Part shown: positions 13,680-21,528 of the stretch, in pieces
Numbering within the stretch: the first letter of the stretch is position 1
Layout: every line of letters begins with the position of its first letter
Assembly: GCA_045535815.1 (NCBI GenBank)
Contig: JAZSMJ010000030.1
Coordinates: 1-22,218, forward strand
Direction: 5' to 3'
DNA length: 22,218 nucleotides
Source: JAZSMJ01 sp045535815
GTDB lineage: Bacteria; Bacillota; Clostridia; Oscillospirales; CAG-272
Notes under the pieces: generated by a model
What the model saw: the letters and a program-made list of their open reading frames with translations, nothing else
Told to the model about the DNA's origin: nothing
The model's database searches: none
Position numbers and translations under genes: made by a program

Positions 13680-13711
13680 TGATTTAATATTGCGTTTTTT
13701 GATGTTATTAT

Positions 13712-14083
13712 TTACAGAACGAAAATTACGAATATCGCAACTATCAATGCGTAAATGATGGTGGTTTCAACGAATACGAGACCGAGCATAAGGTTTGTCT
13801 TTATCTTTCCCTCTGCCTCGGGCTGACGTGCGATGCCGTCAATAGCCTTCTTTATGACCATTGCCATTGCAACAGCACCTACCGCAGCTGCTACTGCCAC
13901 TGCTGCAGATGCGGAAACTGCTTTAACCGACGTAACGGTTGCCTCGGAAGAAACAGCCTCTGTTACCGTTTTCTCTGCTTCTGCAGGGATTGCTTCTTCA
14001 GTCGCAAATACGGGAAGCGCACACACAGTGAATATAAGTCCTAAAATCATAGCTGTTATTATAGCTGTAAATGTTCTTTTCAT
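13712..14083 (-). CDS. atpE: F1Fo ATP synthase c subunit with N-terminal signal-like extension
   Basis: The protein forms the proton- or sodium-driven rotor ring. It has 123 residues against the usual 70-90. Residues 1-27 look like a cleavable signal peptide (M-K-R-T-F...A-L-P-V-F-A). A polar Glu/Thr/Val segment follows (28-54), then helix 1 (55-77), the polar loop with the hallmark A-R-Q-P-E-A (85-90), and helix 2 with the ion-binding carboxylate E106. E106-T107-T108 with Y111 resembles the sodium-binding E-S/T-T...Y pattern, but the position of the sodium-ligand Gln in Ilyobacter c is Met73 here, so ion specificity is undecided. The GxGxGxG motif of helix 1 is largely alanine (A70, A72, A74). 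The start has a good AAGGAG upstream and lies 32 nt after atpB. Confidence 0.93.
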   Translation of the reverse strand: MKRTFTAIITAMILGLIFTVCALPVFATEEAIPAEAEKTVTEAVSSEATVTSVKAVSASAAVAVAAAVGAVAMAMVIKKAIDGIARQPEAEGKIKTNLMLGLVFVETTIIYALIVAIFVIFVL

Positions 14084-14115
14084 TTTTAATTCTCCTTAAA
14101 GTTATTTGTAATATG

Positions 14116-14931
14116 TTATTTCTTCTTTTCGTGCTTCTCGGTGACCTCTCCGAAAAACATTGAGGTCAGAAGTGTTAAAACGTACGTCTGTACAAGGGCG
14201 TGCAGAATGGTAAACAGCACTGCTACGACAACAGGCAAAACAAAGCTCAGAGATATTGAATAATAAACAAGCTCCGTTACCAGAAGACCGCCTATCAGCG
14301 AACCAAAAAGTCTGAAGCTCATTGATATTGGGAGTGAAAAGTCCTTCAGCGTATTTCCTGCTCCCCGAAGTCCGTTTGCTACTATACCTCCGCCAAGGAT
14401 AACGAGATATGACAGACACCCAAGTGCTATCGCAGCGTTGATATCCGAAAGCACGGCGGGAAGCGATATCGATATACCGTGCGTGGTAAGTGCCTGTATG
14501 CCGAATAGCTCGAATATCGTTCCGACAAAAATATAGACCCCCGCGCTGAATATATACGCTCCGAGGAATTTATAGCTGTGCGGACTGTTGGATCTGGCAA
14601 GTCGGTCAAACAATCCTACCAGCTCCTCAAGCAATAGCTGAAATTTTCCGGGAACGGTTTTGAATTTCGGGATAACGAATATTCTGACTATCAACGCAAA
14701 AAGCAGTAATACGCCGGTTACTGTAAACGCTGAAATGAGTGCAGGGTTCACCTCAAGTCCGAAAAAGGATATCTTATTCGTTTCGTGAAGCACGGCATCA
14801 AGCATAAGCTCGTTTATACTCTCATGCTTTTCCTGTCCCGTGTCGGTCAGAATAACGCCGATAAGCAACAGAGCAATTACCGCAAGCCCGATGAATAAAA
14901 TTTTGAATTTGTTTTTTCCGTTATTCTTCAA
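14116..14931 (-). CDS. atpB: F1Fo ATP synthase a subunit
   Basis: The stator part of the ion channel. The protein has 271 residues with about six membrane helices. The essential arginine is R207 in S-F-R-L-F-G-S, where most relatives have R-L-F-G-N, so the Asn is replaced by Ser. The conserved Gln of the last helix is in L-V-Q-T-Y-V-L-T-L-L. A hydrophobic N-terminal helix (10-28) is followed by a ~40-residue loop before the core. The start is TTG at 14931, supported by AGAGG about 9 nt upstream; no better ATG/GTG was seen. It is the first gene of the operon, with no atpI before it. The promoter at 15004-15031 lies about 70 nt upstream. Confidence 0.95.
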   Translation of the reverse strand: MKNNGKNKFKILFIGLAVIALLLIGVILTDTGQEKHESINELMLDAVLHETNKISFFGLEVNPALISAFTVTGVLLLFALIVRIFVIPKFKTVPGKFQLLLEELVGLFDRLARSNSPHSYKFLGAYIFSAGVYIFVGTIFELFGIQALTTHGISISLPAVLSDINAAIALGCLSYLVILGGGIVANGLRGAGNTLKDFSLPISMSFRLFGSLIGGLLVTELVYYSISLSFVLPVVVAVLFTILHALVQTYVLTLLTSMFFGEVTEKHEKKK

Positions 14932-15003
14932 ATGTTTCGCCTCTTTGAAATAATATATACTATATATTGCAACACATTATCAGCATCACAAATACATCTT
15001 TAT

Positions 15004-15031
15004 ATTATATCACAACATTTATTAAATACAA
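15004..15031 (-). promoter_or_regulatory. Promoter of the ATP synthase operon
   Basis: Minus strand: TTGTAT (15031-15026), 16-nt spacer, TATAAT (15009-15004), with TG one base before the -10 (extended -10). The leader before atpB is about 65-70 nt. Confidence 0.65.
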
Positions 15032-15080
15032 GAGTTTTTTTTATTTTTGATTTAATAATGTACCATATAGCACAGATAAC

Positions 15081-15102
15081 AGTTGAAATGATAATTTCAA
15101 CT
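15081..15102. promoter_or_regulatory. Inverted repeat between the divergent promoters (candidate operator)
   Basis: AGTTGAAAT (15081-15089) / ATTTCAACT (15094-15102), perfect 9-bp arms with a GATA centre. It lies 49 nt upstream of the liv -35 and about 50 nt upstream of the atp -35, so it could serve either operon. The binding protein is unknown. Confidence 0.5.
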
Positions 15103-15151
15103 ATATATTCATTCATTATTTATATATGTTTAACATTTTTTCTTAAATGCG

Positions 15152-15180
15152 TTGACAAAGTTTGAAAAACATTGTATAAT
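15152..15180 (+). promoter_or_regulatory. Perfect consensus promoter of the liv operon
   Basis: TTGACA (15152-15157), 17-nt spacer, TATAAT (15175-15180): both boxes match the housekeeping consensus exactly. The leader is about 55 nt and contains a possible weak stem (ACTGCA with TGCGGT). Confidence 0.92.
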
Positions 15181-15242
15181 TTACTTAACTCTATTATACT
15201 GCATAGTAGTGTGCGGTAAATATTAAACGGAGGAAGATCATT

Positions 15243-16436
15243 ATGAAAAAGATCCTTACTTTGGTCCTCGCTGCATTAATGGTTTGCAGCTGTGCTTTCG
15301 TATTCTCTTCATGTGGCGGAAGCGATGAAAACGTTATTTACATCGGTATTTTCGAACCTGCTTCCGGTGAAAACGCTGCAGGCGGTAAACAGGAAGTTCT
15401 CGGCATCGAATATGCTAACTCACTCGTTAACAAGGTAACTCTTGACGGTGTTGAATACACCATCAAGCTCGTTCAGGCTGACAATCAGTCTGCTACCGAT
15501 AAGGCTGTTACAGCAGCTGCTGAGCTCGTTTCCAAGGGCGTTTCCGCAGTTATCGGTTCTTACGGCTCCGGTGTTTCTATAGCTGCCGGCGATACATTTG
15601 CTGATGCTAAGGTTCCCGCAATCGGCGCATCCTGCACAAACCCCGCAGTTACTGAGGGTAACGAATTCTACTACAGAATCTGCTTGCTCGATCCCTTCCA
15701 GGGAACAGTTATGGCTAACTACGCTTGGGAATCCGGCGCAACAAACGCTTACGTTCTCGCTCAGCTCGGTGATGACTACTCTGTAGGTCTTGCTTCCTAC
15801 TTCAAGGACGCTTTTGAAGCTCTCGGCGGTACTGTTACATACGAAACATTCCCCGAAGGAAACTCTGACTTCTCTGCTTACATAACAAACGCTACAAACG
15901 CAGGCGCAGAAGTATTCTTCGCTCCCTCTTCCACAACATCCGCTGCTCTCATCATTTCTCAGGCTGCAGCAGCAGGCGTTGACTACCCGCTTATGGCAGG
16001 TGATACATGGGAAAACTCCGTTATCATCGACGCAGCTAAGGGCACAGACCTTACAGTTGCTCTCTCCACATTCTTCGATGAAAACGATACAAACGCTACA
16101 GCTGCTGAATTCGTTTCCGGATTCAAGTCATGGCTTAACGCTGACAGCGCTAAGCTCACAAACAACGGCGGTAACGATATCGTAGCTGCTGTTTCCGCTC
16201 TCGGATACGATGCATACATGGTAGCAGTTGAAGCTATCAAGGCTGCAGGCTCTGCTGATTCTGAAGCAGTTGCTGAAGCTCTCGCAGGTGTTACATACAC
16301 AGGCGTTACAGGCTCTATCAAGTTTGACGCTAAGGGCGACGCTGAAAAGGATATGGCTTACATCAAGACAGTTGATACAGTAAACGGCGCGTTCTCATTC
16401 GTTAAGACTCAGACTATCGCAGACCTCGAAGGTTAA
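15243..16436 (+). CDS. livJ: Branched-chain amino-acid-type ABC transporter, substrate-binding lipoprotein
   Basis: The protein has 397 residues. It has a lipoprotein signal peptide with the lipid-attachment cysteine at C24 (F-S-S-C-G-G). A type I periplasmic-binding fold follows: I-G-I-F-E-P-A-S-G-E-N-A-A-G-G-K-Q near 33-49, A-V-I-G-S-Y-G-S-G-V-S near 100, and P-A-I-G-A-S-C-T-N-P then Y-Y-R-I-C, as in LivJ/LivK proteins. In this family the first lobe binds the amino-acid carboxylate and amine. Leu/Ile/Val is the default guess, but other amino acids or amides are possible. Codon choice is strongly biased (GCT/GCA Ala, AAC Asn, TTC Phe), and the promoter is perfect consensus with a GGAGGA ribosome binding site, all pointing to very high expression. 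A strong hairpin separates it from the permease genes. Confidence 0.93.
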   Translation: MKKILTLVLAALMVCSCAFVFSSCGGSDENVIYIGIFEPASGENAAGGKQEVLGIEYANSLVNKVTLDGVEYTIKLVQADNQSATDKAVTAAAELVSKGVSAVIGSYGSGVSIAAGDTFADAKVPAIGASCTNPAVTEGNEFYYRICLLDPFQGTVMANYAWESGATNAYVLAQLGDDYSVGLASYFKDAFEALGGTVTYETFPEGNSDFSAYITNATNAGAEVFFAPSSTTSAALIISQAAAAGVDYPLMAGDTWENSVIIDAAKGTDLTVALSTFFDENDTNATAAEFVSGFKSWLNADSAKLTNNGGNDIVAAVSALGYDAYMVAVEAIKAAGSADSEAVAEALAGVTYTGVTGSIKFDAKGDAEKDMAYIKTVDTVNGAFSFVKTQTIADLEG

Positions 16437-16453
16437 TTTACTCAAACGATTTA

Positions 16454-16493
16454 CGCGGCGGGCGCTGCTTGCCCGCCGCGTTTATTCTTTTAT
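16454..16493 (+). terminator. Partial terminator/attenuator after livJ
   Basis: CGCGGCGGGC (16454-16463) / GCCCGCCGCG (16471-16480), a perfect GC-rich 10-bp stem with a 7-nt loop, followed by TTTATTCTTTTATT. livH starts 29 nt after the stem without a new promoter, so it probably reduces rather than blocks read-through, keeping the binding protein in excess over the membrane parts. Confidence 0.8.
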
Positions 16494-16508
16494 TCAAAGG
16501 ATGTAAAT

Positions 16509-17393
16509 ATGGATATTATAAGTAAATATCTGCCGTATCTGCTTGCCGGCATATCGGTCGGCGGTCAGTACGCCCTCATAGCTATCGGCTATACGATGGT
16601 TTACGGCATACTAAGACTCATAAACTTTGCCCATGCGGATATATTTATGGTTGCAGGTCTTATCATGGTATATTCCAGTGCAACTCTTCCGCTTCCCGTT
16701 TCTATTGCTTTAGTTCTTATCATTACAGTCATACTCGGCTTTGCAGTTGAGCGTTGCGCATACAAGCCGCTTCGTACCGCACCCCGTATGTCCGTTATGA
16801 TATCAGCTATCGGTGTTTCTTACTTTTTACAGAACGTTGCATGGTATGCAACCGGCGGTCTGGCAAAGATCTATCCTACTATTCCGTGGATAAGCGACCA
16901 GATTACCATTTTCGGCTGCACTACCTACCGTGTTACTGTTATTACCCCCATACTCACGATAATCCTTGTAGCTGTGCTCGTTGCGCTCATAAAATACACA
17001 AAGATAGGTATTGCTATGCGTGCGGTATCCAAGGATTTTGAAACCTCACAGCTTATGGGTATCAAGATCAACACCGTTATAAGCATAACATTTATTATCG
17101 GTTCATTCCTTGCCGCTGTATCGTCTCTTATGTATTTCACAAACTACAGCGCAGTTACACCGTCTATCGGTGCAATGCCCGGCCTTAAGGCATTCGTCGC
17201 AGCTGTTTTCGGCGGTATCGGCTCTATACCCGGTGCCGTTGTCGGTGCTTTTATCATAGGCATCTGCGAAAACTTTATCAAGGCTGCCGGATACACAACA
17301 TTCAGTGACGCCTTTACTTTTGCTCTTCTCATACTTGTTCTGGTAATCAAGCCTACAGGTCTGTTCGGAGAAAAAGTTTCGGAGAAAGTGTGA
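16509..17393 (+). CDS. livH: Branched-chain amino-acid-type ABC transporter permease LivH
   Basis: The protein has 294 residues and about eight membrane helices. The family signature is clear: G-G-Q-Y-A-L-I-A-I-G-Y-T-M-V-Y-G-I-L-R-L-I-N-F-A-H near 19-43, and the cytoplasmic coupling loop A-M-R-A-V-S-K-D-F-E-T-S-Q-L-M-G-I around 175-191, which contacts the ATPases. It ends with G-G-I-G-S-I-P-G-A-V-V-G-A and L-V-I-K-P-T-G-L-F-G. It pairs with LivM to form the channel. Its ribosome binding site is AAAGGATG just after the attenuator. LivM follows after 9 nt. Confidence 0.95.
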   Translation: MDIISKYLPYLLAGISVGGQYALIAIGYTMVYGILRLINFAHADIFMVAGLIMVYSSATLPLPVSIALVLIITVILGFAVERCAYKPLRTAPRMSVMISAIGVSYFLQNVAWYATGGLAKIYPTIPWISDQITIFGCTTYRVTVITPILTIILVAVLVALIKYTKIGIAMRAVSKDFETSQLMGIKINTVISITFIIGSFLAAVSSLMYFTNYSAVTPSIGAMPGLKAFVAAVFGGIGSIPGAVVGAFIIGICENFIKAAGYTTFSDAFTFALLILVLVIKPTGLFGEKVSEKV

Positions 17394-17402
17394 GGCGACG
17401 GT

Positions 17403-18494
17403 ATGAACAGAAAAACAAAAAACATTATAAACATTGGGCTTTTAGTTGCTTTGTTTGCACTTGTATTCGTCGTTGATATGACCTCTAAGGGAACTATGCT
17501 TATGCAGGTTCTCAAGAAGGGCGCAATATACGCAATAGTTGCCGTTTCGCTTAACCTCGTTAACGGATTTACAGGGCTTTTCTCACTCGGTCAGGCAGGA
17601 TTTATGCTTCTCGGTGCATATACCTACGCCATATTTACCATACCGGTCGAGGACAGAGCAGCAGTTTACACATACTACGACGGCGGAATAATTCAGTTTG
17701 CTCTCCCCGTCTTCGTTGCAATACTCCTTGCAGGAGCCGTTGCGGCTATATTTGCATTCCTTATCGGTCTTCCCGTGCTCAGACTCAAGAGTGACTATCT
17801 TGCAATAGCAACGCTTGGCTTTGCAGAGATAATCAGAGCCTTTGCTCAGTGGGATGCACTCGGTGTCGTTACCAACGGCTCAAACCTTTTGAAGAAGTTC
17901 CCGAAGTTTATGAGCCTCTTCCCATACGTTGCCATAGCGGCAGTATGTATCCTCGTTATCGTTCTCCTTATCCGCTCGACCTACGGCCGTGCATTTAAGG
18001 CAATCAGAGACGATGAGATCGCAGCTGAGGCAATGGGTATAAATCTTGCAAAGCATAAGCAGCTTTCCTTCGTTATCAGCGGATTCTTCGCAGGTATCGG
18101 CGGTGCTCTTCTTGCTATGTATCAGACCACCGTTCAGGCAAACGCATTCAAGAGCGCAATGACGTATGAGATACTTCTTATAGTCGTTATCGGCGGTATC
18201 GGTTCAATTACCGGAAGCGTTATCTCCTCCTTCCTCTTCGTTGCTTGCAGCGAGTGGTGGCTCAGATTCCTCGATTCCGAGTTGTTTATCGGTTCCTTCC
18301 AGGTTCCGCTTCTCAAGAGCGGATTCCGTATGGTCGTATTCTCTATAGTAATTATGATAGTCGTTCTCTTCTTCAGAAAAGGTATTATGGGAGATAAAGA
18401 ATTCTCTATCGAGCGTATATGGAATAGGCTGAAATCGATAGGATGCTTCTTCAAATCATTGGGTAAGAAAAACAAGGAGGGTGAACAGAAATGA
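17403..18494 (+). CDS. livM: Branched-chain amino-acid-type ABC transporter permease LivM
   Basis: The protein has 363 residues and about ten membrane helices. Typical LivM elements are A-I-V-A-V-S-L-N-L-V-N-G-F-T-G-L-F-S-L-G-Q-A-G-F near 44-67, Y-G-R-A-F-K-A-I-R-D-D-E-I-A-A-E-A-M-G-I for the coupling loop near 198-217, and G-G-I-G-S-I-T-G-S near 262-270. The basic C-terminal tail (K-S-L-G-K-K-N-K-E-G) overlaps the livG ribosome binding site. Its TGA overlaps the livG ATG (ATGA), so the two are translationally coupled. Confidence 0.95.
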   Translation: MNRKTKNIINIGLLVALFALVFVVDMTSKGTMLMQVLKKGAIYAIVAVSLNLVNGFTGLFSLGQAGFMLLGAYTYAIFTIPVEDRAAVYTYYDGGIIQFALPVFVAILLAGAVAAIFAFLIGLPVLRLKSDYLAIATLGFAEIIRAFAQWDALGVVTNGSNLLKKFPKFMSLFPYVAIAAVCILVIVLLIRSTYGRAFKAIRDDEIAAEAMGINLAKHKQLSFVISGFFAGIGGALLAMYQTTVQANAFKSAMTYEILLIVVIGGIGSITGSVISSFLFVACSEWWLRFLDSELFIGSFQVPLLKSGFRMVVFSIVIMIVVLFFRKGIMGDKEFSIERIWNRLKSIGCFFKSLGKKNKEGEQK

Positions 18495-19345
18495 GCGAAA
18501 GAAAAGATAACGTTCTCTCTCTGAATGATATATCAATGCAGTTCGGCGGCGTTCTTGCCATCAACAACCTCTCGCTTGAGGTAAACCGTGGCGAGATAGT
18601 ATCGCTTATCGGTCCTAACGGTGCAGGTAAAACGACGGTATTCAACGTAATTACCGGAGTTTACGAGCCTACAAACGGCTCGGTCGATTACCTTGATAAG
18701 ACCATCATCTCAAACAAGCCCCGCGGAAAGATGAAAAAGCTCTATTCCGGTGAAAACAACGGCAAGTATACCAAGGCTATATCAAAGACCCCCGATAAAA
18801 TAACAAAGCTCGGAATCGCAAGAACGTTCCAGAACATCAGACTTTTTAAGTCTATGACCGTTTTTGAAAACGTTCTCGTTGCAAAGCATATGAGACGCAC
18901 GAGTAATATATTTACCGCAACCTTTATGCTTAACGCAAAGGAAGAAAAAAGAATGCGAAAGGAATGCCTTGAGCTTCTTAAGATCGTTGGTCTTGAGGAC
19001 GTAAAGGACGAGCTTGCTACCTCTCTTCCCTACGGTAAACAGCGTAAGCTTGAGATAGTCAGAGCGCTTGCAACCGATCCTCAGCTGCTTCTCCTTGACG
19101 AGCCTGCAGCAGGTATGAATCCGCAGGAAACGGAAGAGCTTACGGCATTCATCTTTGACATACGAAAAAAGTTCGATCTTACCATATTCCTGATCGAGCA
19201 CCATATGAATCTCGTTATGGATATATCCGACCGTATATACGTTATCGACTTCGGTAAGCTGATCTCATCCGGTACTCCTGACGTGGTTCAGGCGGATCCT
19301 AAAGTTATCGAAGCATATCTTGGAGGTTCAGCAGATGTCAACTAA
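18491..19345 (+). CDS. livG: Branched-chain amino-acid-type ABC transporter ATPase LivG
   Basis: The protein has 284 residues, about 25-30 longer than usual. Walker A is G-P-N-G-A-G-K-T-T (41-49), the Q-loop is A-R-T-F-Q-N-I-R-L-F (110-119), the signature is L-P-Y-G-K-Q-R-K-L-E-I-V, Walker B is L-L-L-L-D-E-P-A-A-G, and the switch histidine is in I-E-H-H-M-N. The extra length is a basic insert at about 77-100, between the Walker A strand region and the Q-loop, where relatives have only a short I-x-x-L/P-x-K-I-A-x-L-G link. All catalytic motifs are intact, so it should be functional. It starts inside the livM stop and overlaps livF. Confidence 0.95.
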   Translation: MSERKDNVLSLNDISMQFGGVLAINNLSLEVNRGEIVSLIGPNGAGKTTVFNVITGVYEPTNGSVDYLDKTIISNKPRGKMKKLYSGENNGKYTKAISKTPDKITKLGIARTFQNIRLFKSMTVFENVLVAKHMRRTSNIFTATFMLNAKEEKRMRKECLELLKIVGLEDVKDELATSLPYGKQRKLEIVRALATDPQLLLLDEPAAGMNPQETEELTAFIFDIRKKFDLTIFLIEHHMNLVMDISDRIYVIDFGKLISSGTPDVVQADPKVIEAYLGGSADVN

Positions 19346-20060
19346 TATTCTTGAAATAAGAGATCTCGTCGTATCTTACGGCGGTATAGAGGCAGTCAAA
19401 GGTATCTCGCTTGACGTTCCGCAGGGTCAGATAGTAACTCTTATCGGTGCAAACGGCGCAGGTAAAAGTACGACTCTTAAAACTATTGCAGGTATAGTTA
19501 AACCAAAATCTGCCACAATAACATTTAACGGTACTGACATAGTCGGAAAAACTCCCGACGCTATCGTTTCCTCGGGTATAACGCTTGTTCCCGAGGGAAG
19601 AAGAGTTTTCCCTAACCTTACGGTAAAGGAAAACCTCAGAATAGGCGCTTATCTGCGTAAGGATAAGCTTGATTCCGACTATGAGTATGTATATTCGCTT
19701 TTCCCCAGACTTAAAGAGCGTGAATGGCAGCTTGCAGGAACGCTCTCGGGCGGTGAGCAGCAGATGCTTGCCGTTGGACGTGCTCTTATGAGCCGTCCTA
19801 AGCTTATAATGATGGACGAGCCCTCACTCGGACTTGCTCCCATCGTTGTGCAAAGTATTTTTGATATTATCAAAACTATTAATGCTCAGGGCATAACCGT
19901 TCTTCTGATCGAACAGAACGCCAATATGGCGCTCCAGACTGCTCACACAGCCTACGTTCTTGAAACCGGAAAAATAACGGTATCGGGCACGGGCGCAGAG
20001 CTTCTTGCCGACGAAAGAATTAAAGAAGCCTATCTCGGAAAAAGCAAAAGTAAAAAATGA
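19335..20060 (+). CDS. livF: Branched-chain amino-acid-type ABC transporter ATPase LivF
   Basis: The protein has 241 residues from the ATG at 19335. This start has GGAGG (19322-19326) 8 nt upstream; a TTG at 19320 would add five residues but destroys that spacing. Motifs: Walker A G-A-N-G-A-G-K-S-T, the Q-loop region V-P-E-G-R-R-V-F-P-N-L-T-V typical of LivF, signature L-S-G-G-E-Q-Q-M-L-A-V-G-R-A-L, Walker B L-I-M-M-D-E-P-S-L-G-L-A-P and switch I-E-Q-N. It overlaps livG by 11 nt and lies 12 nt before asnS. It dimerises with LivG to power import. Confidence 0.95.
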   Translation: MSTNILEIRDLVVSYGGIEAVKGISLDVPQGQIVTLIGANGAGKSTTLKTIAGIVKPKSATITFNGTDIVGKTPDAIVSSGITLVPEGRRVFPNLTVKENLRIGAYLRKDKLDSDYEYVYSLFPRLKEREWQLAGTLSGGEQQMLAVGRALMSRPKLIMMDEPSLGLAPIVVQSIFDIIKTINAQGITVLLIEQNANMALQTAHTAYVLETGKITVSGTGAELLADERIKEAYLGKSKSKK

Positions 20061-20072
20061 GGTGCAAACAGC

Positions 20073-21467
20073 ATGAACAGGACGTTCATTAAAGACATTT
20101 ACTCCGATATGGAGTCCTTTGGCGGTAAGGAAGTAACGCTCGGCGGCTGGGTCCGTAATCTCCGCGACAGTAAGGCTTTCGGTTTTATCGATCTCAACGA
20201 CGGAAGCTGTCTCAAAAACGCTCAGGTAGTTTTTGAGAGAGAAAAAATATCAAACTATGACGAGATCGCCGCTCAGAATATCGGTGCAGCTCTCATCGTC
20301 AAGGGTATAGTTGCACTTACCCCCGAGATGAAGCAACCCTTTGAGATCAAGGCTACAGAAATAGCTATAGAAGGTACTTCAACTCCCGATTATCCGCTTC
20401 AGAACAAGCGTCACTCGGTCGAGTTTTTGAGAGAACAGGCTTATCTGCGTCCCCGTACAAACCTTTTCTCCGCAGTTTTCAGAGTAAGAAGCGAGGTAGC
20501 CTACGCTATCCATTCCTTCTTCCACGACAGAGGATTCGTTTACGTTCATACTCCTCTTATCACCGGATCCGACTGCGAGGGTGCAGGCGAGATGTTCAGA
20601 GTAACAACTCTTGACGTGGCTGATCCGCCCAGAAACGAGGACGGCTCTATAAACTGGAACGAGGACTTCTTCGGCAAGAGTGCAAACCTCACCGTTTCAG
20701 GACAGCTTGAGGGTGAAACATATGCACTTGCATACGGTAAGATCTATACCTTCGGCCCTACCTTCAGAGCTGAAAACTCCAACACTGCACGTCATGCTGC
20801 AGAGTTCTGGATGATCGAGCCCGAGATCGCATTTGCCGATCTTAACGACAATATGCAGCTTGCTTGGGATATGATACAGTACATCATCGCTCACGTTATG
20901 AAAAATTGCTCTCAGGAGATCGAATTCTTCAACAGCTTCGTTGATAAGACACTTCTCGAAAGACTTACCACGCTGTCAAAAAGCGACTATAAGAAGGTTA
21001 CCTACACGGAAGCAGTTGAGCTTCTCAAGAAGAGCGGCGCAGACTTCAAGTATCCCGTTGAATGGGGTATGGATCTTCAGACAGAGCACGAAAGATATCT
21101 CACAGAGCAGATCTTCAAGTGCCCGATATTCGTTATCGACTATCCGAAGGAGATCAAATCCTTCTATATGCGCGTAAACGACGACAATAAGACGGTTGCC
21201 GCTATGGACCTTCTCGTTCCCGGTGTCGGCGAGATAATCGGCGGAAGCCAGCGTGAAGAGCGTATGGACGTTCTGCTTGAGCGTATGAAGGAATGCAATC
21301 TCAAGGAAGAAGATTATTGGTGGTACGTAAATCTCCGCAAGTACGGAGGAACTAAGCATGCCGGATACGGTCTCGGTTTTGAGCGTATCATAATGTATAT
21401 CACGGGAGTTTCAAATATCCGTGACGTTATTCCCTATCCCAGAACGGTAGGAAACGCTGAATTCTAA
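20073..21467 (+). CDS. asnS: Asparaginyl-tRNA synthetase
   Basis: The protein has 464 residues, standard bacterial length. The N-terminal anticodon-binding OB fold (about 15-105) contains V-T-L-G-G-W-V-R-N-L-R-D-S-K-A-F-G-F-I. The class II core has motif 2 F-R-A-E-N-S-N-T-A-R-H-A-A-E-F-W-M-I-E-P-E, the AsnRS rather than AspRS form. Motif 3 is G-Y-G-L-G-F-E-R-I near the C-terminus, and S-G-Q-L-E-G-E lies ahead of motif 2. It charges tRNA-Asn in the cytoplasm. It starts 12 nt after livF with a GAGGTG ribosome binding site and no promoter in between, so it is read from the liv transcript, linking amino-acid uptake to tRNA charging. A strong terminator follows. Confidence 0.97.
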   Translation: MNRTFIKDIYSDMESFGGKEVTLGGWVRNLRDSKAFGFIDLNDGSCLKNAQVVFEREKISNYDEIAAQNIGAALIVKGIVALTPEMKQPFEIKATEIAIEGTSTPDYPLQNKRHSVEFLREQAYLRPRTNLFSAVFRVRSEVAYAIHSFFHDRGFVYVHTPLITGSDCEGAGEMFRVTTLDVADPPRNEDGSINWNEDFFGKSANLTVSGQLEGETYALAYGKIYTFGPTFRAENSNTARHAAEFWMIEPEIAFADLNDNMQLAWDMIQYIIAHVMKNCSQEIEFFNSFVDKTLLERLTTLSKSDYKKVTYTEAVELLKKSGADFKYPVEWGMDLQTEHERYLTEQIFKCPIFVIDYPKEIKSFYMRVNDDNKTVAAMDLLVPGVGEIIGGSQREERMDVLLERMKECNLKEEDYWWYVNLRKYGGTKHAGYGLGFERIIMYITGVSNIRDVIPYPRTVGNAEF

Positions 21468-21473
21468 TGCTTA

Positions 21474-21503
21474 AAAACCGCAGGCTTTGTTGCCTGCGGT
21501 TTT
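21474..21503 (+). terminator. Terminator of the liv-asnS operon
   Basis: Perfect 12-bp stem AAAACCGCAGGC (21474-21485) / GCCTGCGGTTTT (21492-21503) with a 6-nt loop, 6 nt after the asnS stop. The A-rich and T-rich arms make it potentially bidirectional. Confidence 0.88.
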
Positions 21504-21528
21504 AAAATTATATGTAAAGAGAGATTTT

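Larger units (their letters stand above)
14932..15242. other. Divergent intergenic region between atp and liv operons
   Basis: These 311 AT-rich bases without a convincing gene separate the divergent ATP synthase and branched-chain amino-acid operons. They hold the minus-strand atp promoter (15004-15031), a 9-bp inverted repeat (15081-15102) and the plus-strand liv promoter (15152-15180). The 77-codon open frame at 14932-15165 is low complexity and has no ribosome binding site, so it is not called. Confidence 0.8.

Noticed and set aside
13130..13687. 185-codon open frame on the plus strand, Phe/Leu-rich
   Set aside because: It is the antisense shadow of the Lys/Glu-rich coiled-coil of atpF, which naturally reads as hydrophobic on the other strand.
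13712..14083. Firm call of a sodium-driven ATP synthase
   Set aside because: The E-T-T...Y pattern in helix 2 is suggestive, but the Gln ligand in helix 1 is replaced by Met73, so the coupling ion cannot be stated.
14932..15165. 77-codon open frame in the atp-liv intergenic region
   Set aside because: Low-complexity AT-rich translation, no ribosome binding site, and it overlaps the atp promoter and the inverted repeat.
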